Of a stretch of 64,000 nucleotides of DNA, positions 55,749-64,000 are shown piece after piece. The stretch covers positions 7,919,702 to 7,983,701 of the forward strand of contig ML679961.1 in assembly GCA_007922225.1 (NCBI GenBank), given 5' to 3'. Source of the stretch: Emydura subglobosa (Eukaryota; Chordata; Testudines; Chelidae). Positions within the stretch are counted from its first letter, which is position 1; each line of letters starts with the position of its first letter. The notes below the pieces were generated by a model that did no database searches, had not been told where the DNA came from, and saw nothing but the letters and a program-made list of their open reading frames with translations. The position numbers and the translations under genes were made by a program.

Positions 55749-56182
55749 TAGGGTGACCAGATATCCCAATTTTATAGGGACAATCCCAATATAGAATCAT
55801 AGAAGATCAGGGTTGGAAGGGACCTCAGGAAGCATCTAGTCCAACCCCCTGCTCAAAGCAGGACCAACCCCAACTAAACTAACCCAGCCAGGGCTTTGTA
55901 AAGCCAGGCCTCAAAAACCTCTACGGATGGAGATTCCACCACCTCCCTAGGTAACCCATTCCAGTGCTTCACCACTCTCATAGTGAAAATTTTCCCTAAT
56001 ACCCAACCTAGCCCTCCCCCACTGCAACTTGAGACCGTTGCTCCTTGTTCTGTCATCTGCCACCACTGAGAACAGCCTAGCTCCATCCTCCCTGGAACCC
56101 CCTTTCAGGGGCTTTTTCTTATATAGGCATTTATTAACCCCACCCCCATGTCCCGATTTTGCCCACTTGCTATCTGGTCACC
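55749..56182. mobile_element. hAT MITE, itself split by a CR1
   Basis: The left end 'tagggtgaccagatatccc' and the reverse-complemented right end 'tggtgaccagatag' match. Internal text on either side of the CR1 is continuous ('atagggacaatcccaatat' then 'ggctttttcttatataggc', 'cccatgtcccgatttt'). The right terminus has lost a base or two and the target duplication is not clean. Confidence 0.7.
55792..56109 (-). mobile_element. CR1 3' fragment nested in the MITE
   Basis: Minus-strand CR1: '[20 protein letters not shown]', 'KALAGLV' and 3' UTR ('gatcagggttggaagggacc' on plus). Youngest of the three layers here. Confidence 0.92.
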
Positions 56183-56290
56183 AATGGTCTATCTAGCCCA
56201 GTATCCTGTCTCCGATGATGCCCAGTACCAGAGCTTCACGGGGAGTGTACAGAACAGGACAAGTTGAAGAGCTCTTCCCTTGACTTACCC

Positions 56291-56761
56291 TCCTGGCTTC
56301 TGTGAAAATAGATTAAACCGCCCCTCTTTATCATGGTTTGATATGTGACAGCCAGTGCTGTTATTTGCTTGCCTACCTCCAGTTAGAAATGAGCAGACCA
56401 TTTCCAGCAAATAATTTCTTCCTGTTTGTTGCCTATTAGCAGAGTTTTGCCTATTTTTCTGTAGGCAAAGTGTCCGTGAGCAGCTTGTAACTTTTTTCCC
56501 CCCATGCTTTTAGATACATTTTGGCAACTGGTTCTTGGCTTGCCGCTTTGCCACAAGTATTTTATTGTGAGTATTCAGTACCCAAAATTCAGGTGGTAGT
56601 TAGCTTTCATTGGACACAGGAGGAGGGGAGAGGATAACACCTAGTATTGGCCCCGTTCCCTTATTGGGTGAACATTTCTCAGCCTTACATTTCTGAGGTG
56701 AATATTGATTCACCGAATATTCCCCAAAGTTAAATGAAGAAAGGAGTAAGGAGAGTAGATT
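56291..56761. other. Unannotated stretch
   Basis: Nothing recognised. Confidence 0.5.
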
Positions 56762-58990
56762 TTAGTCCGGCTTTTCAGATCCAGATCTTCCTCTGCTCCA
56801 GGAGCTGTACGATGGGAGCACCACCACAATCTGCTCGACTGAGGGGGAGACCGCGGAGATCTCGATCCGGAGCAGGATGAAGCAGGGCTGTCCCCTCAGC
56901 CCCATCATCTTCAACCTCGCCATGGAGCCGCTCATCCGATTCGTCTCCAACAGCCCAAGAGGGTTCAAGCTCCACGGTGAGAGGGTAAACATCCTGGCCT
57001 ACGTGGACGACTGGTCCTGATCGCGGATGACCCCCAGAGCCTCCAAGGAATGCACGACGCCACCAGCCAGGCCGCCGATTGGATGGGGCTGCATTTCAAC
57101 ACCAAGAAATGCGCGTCCCTCCACATTGATGGCAGCAGGAGAGACTCGGTCCAGGCGACCCCATGATCTCCCTCGAGGAAGGTCAGGCGTACCAGCACCT
57201 GGGCACGCCTACAGGTTTCTGCGTCCAACAGACCCCCCCGAGGACACCATCAAGGAGATCCTACAGGACGCTACCAAGATCGATGCCTCCCTGCTGGCGC
57301 CCTGGCAAAAGATCAGCGCCTTGAACATGTTCCTGATCCCCCGCATCTCGTTCGTCCTGCGGGGTTCGGCCGTGGCGAAAGTGCCCCTCAACAAGGCCGA
57401 CAGCTCCATCAGGCAGCTGGTGAAGGGGTGGCTGTTTCTCTCCCAGAGGGCCAGCAAGGAGCTGACTTACATTGGGCACAGACTGGGAGGTGCCAATGTC
57501 TCCCACATGGGCAACCTCTGAGACATCGCGGTTGTCACCCAGGCCTTCTGCTTGTTGACCTGCCCGGACACCATTGTGAAGAATATCGCAGCGAACGCCT
57601 TGGGAGAGGTGATCAAAAAGTGGATCAACAGAACACCGTCCAGCCACATCACCACCTACCTCAGCGGCTCCCTGGATGGTGAATTCAGACGGGACGGGGG
57701 CGACATCGCCTCGCTCTGGACCCGCGCTCACAACGCCACACGGTGCCTGGGAAAACACATTGGCTGCCGCTGGACGTTGTGCGAGGAGCACCAGGAGCTG
57801 TCGGTCCTGGTGCCGCAGATCAGAGCCCCCGACCACACCATCGTCACACCTCATGCCCGGGCCATGCTGGAGAGGTCCCTGTAGGCCGCCATCCACGTGC
57901 TGTACGTGGAGAACTTGAAAAAGAAACCCAACCAGGGAAAGGCCTTCGAACTGACCAGCAAGTGGGACGCCAGCAACCACTTTCTGCCAGGGGGCGGCTT
58001 CACCCGATTCACGGACTGGTGGTTCATCCACCAGGCCCGACTCAACTGCCTCCCGCTGAACGGGGCCATCTGCCACGGGAACCGGGACAAACGCTGCAGA
58101 AAGTGCGGGTACAGCAACGAAACCCTGCCCCACGTCCCTGCGGCCACAAGCCCCACTTCAGAGCCTGGCAGCTGTGGCACAACGCGGTCCAGAGCTGGCT
58201 CGTGCAGCTCACTGGGGAAAGGTGACCGTGAACTCCGCCATCCCTGGATCCGACAGTCCTCTGAGGCCGGACATTGTCATTGCCATGACGACCAGAAGAA
58301 GATCATCATGGTGGACGTCACAGTCCCGTTCGAAAACAGGACCCCGGCCTTCCACATCAATGGCCTTCCACGTAGCCCGAGCTCGTAAGGAAGAGAAGTA
58401 CCGCTCCACCCCCCGGCCGACACCCTGAGAGCAAAGGGCTACGAGGTACAGACCCACGCCCTGATCGTTAGGGCCCTGGGCGCTTGGGATCCCCGAAACG
58501 AGTGCGTGCTGTGGGCCTGCGGTGTCGGTCGGCGCTACGCCCGGCAGATGTGGCGCCTCACGGTGTCCGAGGCAATCCGGTGGTCAAGAGACGTTTACAT
58601 CGAGCACATCACCGGACACAGACAGTACCGTGACGAGTGAGCCGGTGCGCCACCGCGAGAAATGAATACTTCAAGGGACTAACTTCACCACTTACCTGAC
58701 TCAGTGAGGAATAACCCACTATTACAGACATATCTACTCCCCATTAACCGCATCCCATGTAACCCCTGCAATGAGTGATGTTCCCTCATTACCCATCCCC
58801 TGTATTCTCAACTCACAAAACTATCACCCCCCCAACCAGGATACCACAGATTATCCTCTCGTTGTACTCCCTGACTCCCAACCAAACTCTGTACCCCCTG
58901 ATAATCTGTACATTATGCCTGGATGTCCAGTAACTATTTCGTTGAAACTCTGTATCCTAGCTTTTTAAACATTATCTTCAATAAAACATC
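56762..58990 (+). pseudogene. R2-like non-LTR retrotransposon, 5'-truncated
   Basis: R2-type LINEs encode one protein with a reverse transcriptase, a CCHC-like zinc finger and a restriction-like endonuclease that nicks the target site. Domains in order here: the RT block 'RMKQGCPLSPIIFNLAMEPL' (about 56868-56930), the catalytic box 'AYVDD' (56997-57011; usually ADD, here with Val), the thumb region 57240-57880 ('APWQKISALNMFLIPRISFV'), the zinc-finger remnant 'CRKCGYSNETLPHV' (about 58093) with a nearby 'CGHK', then endonuclease pieces 'RPDIVI' and 'KKIIMVDVTVPFEN' (58267-58335), 'FHVARARKEEKY' (about 58368) and the C-terminus 'SRDVYIEHITGHRQY' with stop TGA at 58638-58640. Frames are broken by stops at 57018, 57519 and 57882 and by several indels, so it is dead. 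The 3' UTR runs to about 58990 (AATAAA at 58979). The 5' part is missing. Antisense frames of up to 290 aa are shadows. R2 against NeSL/R4-type cannot be fully separated. Confidence 0.87.
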
Positions 58991-59663
58991 AGCCCTCTGC
59001 CTACATCCCCTGGGCTGCTGTGCTAGTCTCAGCCTAGCTGCAGGGATTTTTTCTGCAGCAACCTCCCAGCTTTGTTTCCACTACGCATCCTTTGAGCTTC
59101 TGTCAGCAAACGGTCCCATGAGCTTTTTCCTCACTGGGCGTGCTATTGAGCAACAGAGATTGCCTCTGAATTTGCGCTCTGGGTGGAAGTTCTCATTATA
59201 TCTCAGTGCAAATGTTTGTCTGCCCCGTGAAAGCTGTGGTGACTTCACTCCTCCTGGCTTTCTCTCTTACCCATCCATCTTCCTACAGCTCTGCTTTCTC
59301 TGGCAGTTAACCCACATCGATGGCTTTCTCCCCAGTCCGGCCAACTTTTGCTCTGGGTTTTCAGCCACAATGCAATGGGGTTTTCACCCCGCACCTTGCC
59401 CTGAAAGGGTGGAGGCAGACTGAGAAGGGGCCTAATTAACTCACCGTGCTCCAGCTGAGGGCAGTTAGGTGGCTAAGTAATCCCCTGCTTGAATGAGGAA
59501 GTTCAGTTGAGGCGGAACAAGCTGGGCTGGGACTATAAGGAAATTGGCAGCAGAGAGGGGCAGCTGGGACAGGCTGCAGTCACTCCTGGCAAACCCAGAG
59601 ACGGGGGAGAGCCAGATGGTAGGAGGGGGCTCAGGGAAAGGCAGGAAGGTCTAAACGGAAATG
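58991..59663. other. Unannotated stretch, partly repeat-like
   Basis: 59400-59660 ('ggggcctaattaactcacc', 'ctgggactataagg') has an LTR-like feel with a TATA-like motif, but no ends were defined. Confidence 0.35.
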
Positions 59664-60180
59664 CAGTGGCCTACCATGGGTCTCCGGTGCCCGGGGGCCA
59701 AGCCTGCATTTGCGCCTCCCCCCCCAGGCCTCACACGCACCCACGGGCAGGGCAGGAGGGGTCCCCAGATCCCACCACCCCTCAGCTGCCCTGGGGAGGG
59801 GGGAGCCTGTGCCTGCAGAGTGGGGGGGACACACCGCTTACCTCCTCCCCCTCCTGCGTGGGGGACTTGCTGCGGTTCATTGTGGCCGCGGAGCCTGGCT
59901 CTGGCCGGGCTCTGCCACCCCCCCTCCCGCACTTACCCACTGCCCGCCTCTCTTGCTCCAGCCCCACAGCCCGGTGCCAGCTTGGGAGGGGAGGCTTCAC
60001 CCCCCCCCCCAGTCTGGGGGGGCCCACCGGGCCGGCCCTTCACGACGCACAGAGGGTGGGGGGACATCCCTCAGAGCCTCTTGCGCCTCCCCCACCCTTT
60101 GTGCAGCGTGAAGGGCCGGCCCGGCACCCACCCCCCCATGCCGGTGCCCGGGGGCCTGCCCCCCCCTCGGTGTGCCACTG
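59664..60180. mobile_element. GC-rich non-autonomous hAT element
   Basis: Ends 'cagtggc…' and, reverse-complemented, 'cagtggcac…'. Flanks CGGAAATG (59656-59663) and AGGAAATG (60181-60188) agree at 7 of 8. 517 bp, extremely GC-rich. Contains a long hairpin (60023-60060 against 60094-60128). Overlapping proline-rich frames on both strands are composition artefacts. Confidence 0.8.
60023..60128. other. Long hairpin in the hAT element
   Basis: 'ccgggccggcccttcacg' faces 'cgtgaagggccggcccgg', continuing into 'cgcacagagggtgggg' against 'cccaccctttgtgc'. About 35 bp of stem with a few mismatches and a spacer of roughly 35 nt. Confidence 0.85.
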
Positions 60181-60800
60181 AGGAAATGGACCTTGACTGC
60201 TGGCTAGCGGGTCCCTGGGCCGGAACCTGGAATGGGAGGCTGGGCCCGGGTTCCTTTGCCAGCCCGGAGGAAGTGGCATGCTGAGGCAGCGAGTGGGAAG
60301 ATGGCCCTGCCCAGGATTGTTGGCAGAGCGCTCGGGGCTGAGTCACAGAGGCGGCAGCAGCTCGTGGCGCCCGAGAGGGGCCGCAGCCCCAGAGAGAGAG
60401 AGAGAGGCGGGCGACCGCGGGAAAGGGGGCCGACCGGCGAGCTGTTCCCCGGGCAGACCAGGGGGAGGCGCCCTCCCAGCGGCGAGCGGCCCGCTCCAGC
60501 AGCCCCCCCCCCCCCCCCCCCCCGAGTCCATGTGTGGGGCTGCTGCCCTGCGTGAAAGAGGGGCGTCCGTAAGGGGGAGCGACTCCTGAGTAACTGTAAG
60601 CTGGGGAGGGCAGGACTGGAATCAGGGCCGGGGAGTCACCGGCTCCTGCCTCTTCCAGCCAGGAGCTCTGCTCTCTGTGGCTGAGGTCCGAGGAAGGACC
60701 GAGCCCCCCATCACGGCAGCAGCAGCAGGAAGCAGCTAAGCAGAGAGGAAAGGCCCAGAGACCCCTTTGGGCGGCTGAGGAGTAGACAGGGTCGAGCACC
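60181..60800. promoter_or_regulatory. CpG-rich block (CpG-island candidate)
   Basis: CpG and GC content are clearly higher than in the surrounding DNA (for example 'cggcgagcggcccgctcc', 'ggcgggcgaccgcggg'), not explained by the adjacent hAT element. It has a GA run (60391-60404) and an about 19-nt C run (60506-60524). No exon or TATA box recognised. Could be the promoter of an unrecognised transcript or simply GC-rich repeat DNA. Confidence 0.4.
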
Positions 60801-61717
60801 CTCTCACTCTAGTCCATCGATCAGCAGGGATTTTTGTTGGCGGGGAGGGGGGTACTTGGGGTGGGACGACAAGCGCCCCAGCGACAGGATGAAAGGCTGG
60901 ATTCACTGCAAAAGGAAAATGGCCCACCAATGTCCAGCTGCTTCCCCAGGGGCCTCGGTACACCCTCGGCAGCAGCCCCCGGCATGTCCCTGCCGCACAT
61001 CAGCGCGAACAGCTGGAGGGCTGAACTGGAGCGTGGGGGGGAGGGGGAGCAAATCTCCTGTTAAAACGGAAGCAGCAGCTGCTATCCTCAGCCGCAAACG
61101 TTCACAGATCATGTGAGATTTGAACAGAAATAAATATGTAAACGGGGAGGGGGGGGGGTCTTTTAATTTGCCTTCTGGGTTTTTAGCCTGGGGGTGGGGG
61201 GTGGGAGGGAGGGTCGTGTTTTCAAGCTTTTCCTCTGCAACCACACAGGCTAGAAACTTACTCTTCTTCCGTCACATGCAAGCTGAGAGTCTCACCTAAA
61301 CGACAGGACTCCAGAAGCTGGCGCCTACACAAAAAAGAGCAGACATTCTGGGAGCTAAGCGCTCCGATGTACCCGGGTGGCTGTGCCTCGTTTCACAGCA
61401 CATCCCGTCACAGCTGTTCCCATCACGAAGCTCACCCCGCCACACAGCGTTTTACAAAGGTCTGCGGCAGCGGCAGCAGCCAGAATCCTGCTCACGGCTG
61501 GAGAAGGAGACAGGGGCTGTGGCATGGACTCATTGACCTTGTTACTAACTGGACCCTAGGCTTGGATTCTTGGCATGAGGGACCAGAGCTGAATGTGTCC
61601 CTCGTGTTAGGGGCACGGGGACAGGGTGAAAAGCATCTTGGGATGCAAAAAACAAGGTCAGTCTCTGTCATGCTGGGTAGATTGGGGGGGAGCATTTGTC
61701 ATATTGGTTAACGCCAG
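60801..61717. other. Unannotated stretch
   Basis: G-rich runs around 61141-61210. No gene recognised. Confidence 0.5.
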
Positions 61718-62133
61718 TGTGTCTATATCATAAATATTCACGTAAGATATGCCATGTCAGGTACTGTTAGGAAGGTTGTAAGATGCTAAGTCGGATGATA
61801 ATACTTACGTTCACGTGTGATGTGTGAAATGGAAGTTATAGATATATTTGCTATATCTGTATTTCAGATTGTGCTGCCTGGGCAACATCTCGGACAGGGT
61901 GGCTGCAGAACAATGGCCTGCTTAATGGCCCATTAAGACATTCCCAGGTGCGAGGGGCCCTGGAGGAGAAGCCAGCATCACCAATGAGTCACCAGAACCT
62001 GCTCATGTGACTCTGGACTCCATTTTGATTCCTGTGAAATTCCACCGGCAGCACACCTGATTGGCCCATGTGACTCTGGACTCCATTTTCGCTCCTGTAA
62101 GTTTTCACAGGCCGCATGGCCAAAGACAGAGGG

Positions 62134-62140
62134 TATATAA
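62134..62140 (+). promoter_or_regulatory. LTR TATA box
   Basis: TATATAA, about 270 nt upstream of the LTR's AATAAA; fits a U3 core promoter driving the retroelement RNA. Confidence 0.7.
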
Positions 62141-62403
62141 GATCAAGCCAGAGGAACCATTTTGCCTTTGTTCCTGTTCAGTTACTGACATACACCTGCC
62201 TCTGGATCAATTCACTTGCAACTGAACCGAAGGACTAAGGCCCATCCAGGTGTTGGATGTATGCCAGAGGGACTATACAAGCCTGCAACTCCACATTTCT
62301 TCTAGAAACCTGATGTATATGGACTTTCAATCATTTCTATGTATCTGATTTGCTTTGACCCTTTAACCTTTCTTTCTCTCATGGTTTCTTTCTTTCTTTT
62401 TAC

Positions 62404-62409
62404 AATAAA
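62404..62409 (+). terminator. LTR poly(A) signal
   Basis: AATAAA followed by T-rich and GT-containing sequence within 60 nt, as in an LTR R region. Confidence 0.65.
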
Positions 62410-62767
62410 CCTTTAGTTTTAGTTACTAAAGGATTGGCTGGCAATGTGGTATTTTAGGTAAGATCCAAACTCATATTGACCTCTTGGGGTCAGAGGGAAC
62501 CTTTGTAGTAAAGAGCATAGAGTTTAAATAACTGGTCTCTTTACTGGACCTAGTGCTGATTTGGGAGTCTGGAGCTGAAATGCAGTAAAGGGGGCTGTGT
62601 GTATTTGTGTACTGGCTTCTGTGGGGATTCAGAAGCGCAGTTTGTGGCTGGTTGGGAAGTCTGGCTTCAGTGCCACCCACCAGTGCTGGGAGAATCTGCT
62701 CTCTGTTTACAGCCTGCCCTGACCTTGGCATTTTCAGGTGGCTGCCCTGGGCATGGACGTGTCACAG

Positions 62768-62787
62768 TGGCGTAGTTGTAACAGGAT
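62768..62787 (+). promoter_or_regulatory. Primer-binding-site candidate
   Basis: Begins TGGCG one base after the LTR's CACA end, where reverse transcription of an LTR element starts from a tRNA 3' end (which ends CCA). The tRNA was not identified. Confidence 0.5.
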
Positions 62788-62885
62788 CCACAGAACCAGA
62801 GCATTTGGGTTTTGGATCAGAACCTCACGCTAGTCCAAATTTTAAAATTTGATATTGAGTGTGTTAAAGATTGCCGGTAGTCAAG

Positions 62886-63993
62886 ATGAGTGAGCAGAGA
62901 TCATATGAGGCTATGAGCGCGAAACAGCTTAAACAGTTATGTAAGGATAGAAAAATCACCCTTAAAGGGAATATCTCAAAGCAGAAAATGAGAGATCTGC
63001 TCAGAGACAACAATTTGGAAATAGGATCTCCGACTGACTCTCCCACAAAGGGAGCAGGTGAAGAAGACGGCAGCCAGCCTGGGGAGACAAGCATCTTCAA
63101 TATCAGAGAGAATGGCAGAACTTCGGTGGCAGGAAAGGCAAAGAATGGATGAAATAGCTGAAAAAGAACACCAAAGACAAATGGAAGCAGCCAAAATCCA
63201 TCTCAAAATCCAGGAAGGGAAAAAGGATCCACTGAAGCCCCCTGATAATTCTTCGCTTCTCACCAACAAAGATCTGGAAAGGATCTGCCCCATTTACAGA
63301 GATGACGAGGATATTGAAGAGTTTCTGTCCACTTTTGAAAGACTCTGTAGTATTCATCAGGTTCCTAATGAGGGAAGGATGCCTGTTCTCCTCACCAAAT
63401 TGACTGGAAAAGTCGGAAGGTATTTAATGAAATAGAGTTAGAGGATGCATTAGATTATGGAAAATTTAAAGAAGCGGTGTTGCAAAGGTTTAAAATTACT
63501 CCTGAGTCTTACAGGCTGAAATGTAGAAATGTTAAGCTGTCTGATAATGTTACCTATGTTGAAACTGCTCATAAACTGCTGGGGTATTTGAAAAAGTGGA
63601 TTGAGGGAGCAAAGGCTTGTAACAGTTATAGCAAAGTTGTTGATTTGTTTGCTGGGGAACAGCTCCTAGAAATAGCACCCCCACCAGATCAGAGCAGCTG
63701 TTCTGGATAAAAACCCGGATACCATTTTGGAGGCTGCACAGATTGTGGATGCTTTTATGGAAAACAGGAGCCAGGAGGGGCATAAGCCTCAAGGGAAAAA
63801 CAACCCCTATTCGTCGCAGGTTAAAAGGGAGGATGGGTCCAGGAATAAGACTAGCCCCAGCTTGGCCAAGAAGTTTTATACCAACCCAGAGATTAAAAGC
63901 ACTCACCCAAGGGGAAAACCTGCCACATGCTTCCAGTGTGGACAGACAGGCCATATGAGGCCAAATTTGTCCAAACCACGGGGACAGGAATAA
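62886..63993 (+). pseudogene. gag: Ty3/gypsy-type gag, broken
   Basis: Gag forms the particle that packages element RNA. In order: a SAP-like N-terminal segment ('MSAKQLKQLCKDRK', 'KQKMRDLLRDNN'); a charged helical stretch ('RMAELRWQERQRMDEIAEKE') in another frame; a capsid-type segment ('DIEEFLSTFERLCSIHQVP', 'LTKLTGKVGRYL', then 'FKEAVLQRFKITPESYR') that resembles the gag region from which the vertebrate SCAN domain is thought to derive; then a zinc-knuckle remnant 'CFQCGQTGHMRPNLSK' (about 63928) whose final Cys is Leu. The reading is split over three frames: a shift between 63060 and 63150, an in-frame stop at 63433, and a stop near 63707. No protease or reverse transcriptase is in view because the window ends. 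The start used is the ATG at 62886; an earlier in-frame ATG at 62871 exists. Non-functional as it stands. Confidence 0.8.
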
Positions 63994-64000
63994 TCCAAGG

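Larger units (their letters stand above)
55715..56290 (-). mobile_element. CR1 3' fragment hosting a nested hAT MITE
   Basis: 55715-55748 ('cccacagtgggtcagacc') continues at 56183 ('aatggtctatctagcccag', 'tatcctgtctccgatg', 'gagtgtacagaacaggac'). Together they are a 3' end of the 'GGGTCAGACCAATGGTCTA' CR1 subfamily, minus strand, opened by the element 55749-56182. Confidence 0.75.
61718..62766 (+). mobile_element. 5' LTR of a Ty3/gypsy-type retrotransposon
   Basis: Begins TGTG and ends CACA (inverted ends). It has TATATAA at 62134-62140 and AATAAA at 62404-62409, giving U3, R and U5 in order, and about 1.05 kb in all. A gag frame follows about 120 nt downstream. U3 holds a 23-nt direct repeat at 62004-62026 and 62067-62089. 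The left limit is chosen from the TGTG/CACA pairing, since the 3' LTR lies beyond the window. Confidence 0.75.

Noticed and set aside
57261..58133. 290-aa minus-strand open frame
   Set aside because: Antisense to the R2-like element, whose plus-strand domains are clear; the minus frame has no family motif.
60071..60799. 242-aa minus-strand frame and overlapping plus-strand frames over 59489-60589
   Set aside because: Overlapping frames on both strands in extremely GC-rich DNA; Pro/Gly/Arg-rich with no domain and spanning a transposon boundary.
1455..63999. Exons of genes expected near PTGER2 (for example TXNDC16 or PTGDR)
   Set aside because: I looked for receptor-like or thioredoxin-like peptides on both strands and saw none; the neighbours presumably lie outside the window.
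1..64000. CRISPR array, bacterial operon or prophage
   Set aside because: No regularly spaced identical repeats, no ribosome binding sites, and a spliced vertebrate exon plus LINE/MITE content show nuclear animal DNA.

Overview
The window looks like a stretch of a reptile genome, most probably a turtle. The evidence is one recognisable vertebrate gene exon, AT/GC-balanced non-coding DNA with intron-like spacing, and many chicken-repeat-1 (CR1) LINE copies. Their 3' ends carry the sauropsid tail (a 'GGTTGGAAGGGACCTCAGG'-type motif). The turtle call is inference from the mix of CR1, Penelope-like, R2-like, hAT and PIF/Harbinger elements. It was not checked by alignment.

Host coding content is small. 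Positions 1203-1454 (+) are the terminal coding exon of the prostaglandin E2 receptor EP2 gene (PTGER2), with a clear splice acceptor before it and possible 3' UTR and poly(A) signals up to about 4.1 kb. No other host exon could be recognised in the remaining 60 kb, so this is the gene-poor flank downstream of PTGER2. Almost every longer open reading frame here is a fragment of a transposon or a chance frame in GC-rich or repetitive DNA.

The rest is layered mobile DNA. CR1 fragments on both strands occur at about 6, 12, 16, 20, 27, 33, 35, 37.8, 39, 44-46, 46.2, 46.8, 49, 50.8 and 55.8 kb. Non-autonomous hAT-type elements with 8-bp target duplications lie at 6.3-7.2, 21.2-21.7, 31.4-32.5, 54.7-55.1 and 59.7-60.2 kb, with weaker candidates at 23.2, 24.2 and 55.7 kb. 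PIF/Harbinger transposase relics lie at 25.8-26.9 kb (-) and 51.2-51.7 kb (+). Related short inverted-repeat elements lie at 30.7, 38.0, 40.7 and 52.4 kb. A Penelope-like GIY-YIG endonuclease fragment sits inside a CR1 at 49.5-50.2 kb. A 5'-truncated R2-like LINE with reverse transcriptase, zinc finger and restriction-like endonuclease remnants occupies 56.8-59.0 kb. A Ty3/gypsy-type element (5' LTR, primer-binding-site candidate, gag with zinc knuckle) starts at 61.7 kb and runs off the window end. An antisense LTR with a matching R/U5 layout lies at 29.2-30.2 kb.

Structural oddities include a roughly 0.6-kb inverted duplication (16.6-17.25 against 18.3-18.9 kb), a 0.74-kb direct duplication (39.7 and 42.2 kb), a tRNA-like foldback repeat (25.3 kb), a possible retrocopied mRNA 3' end (8.7 kb), and a CpG-rich block (60.2-60.8 kb). 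I found no CRISPR array, rRNA, intact tRNA gene, or operon-like system.
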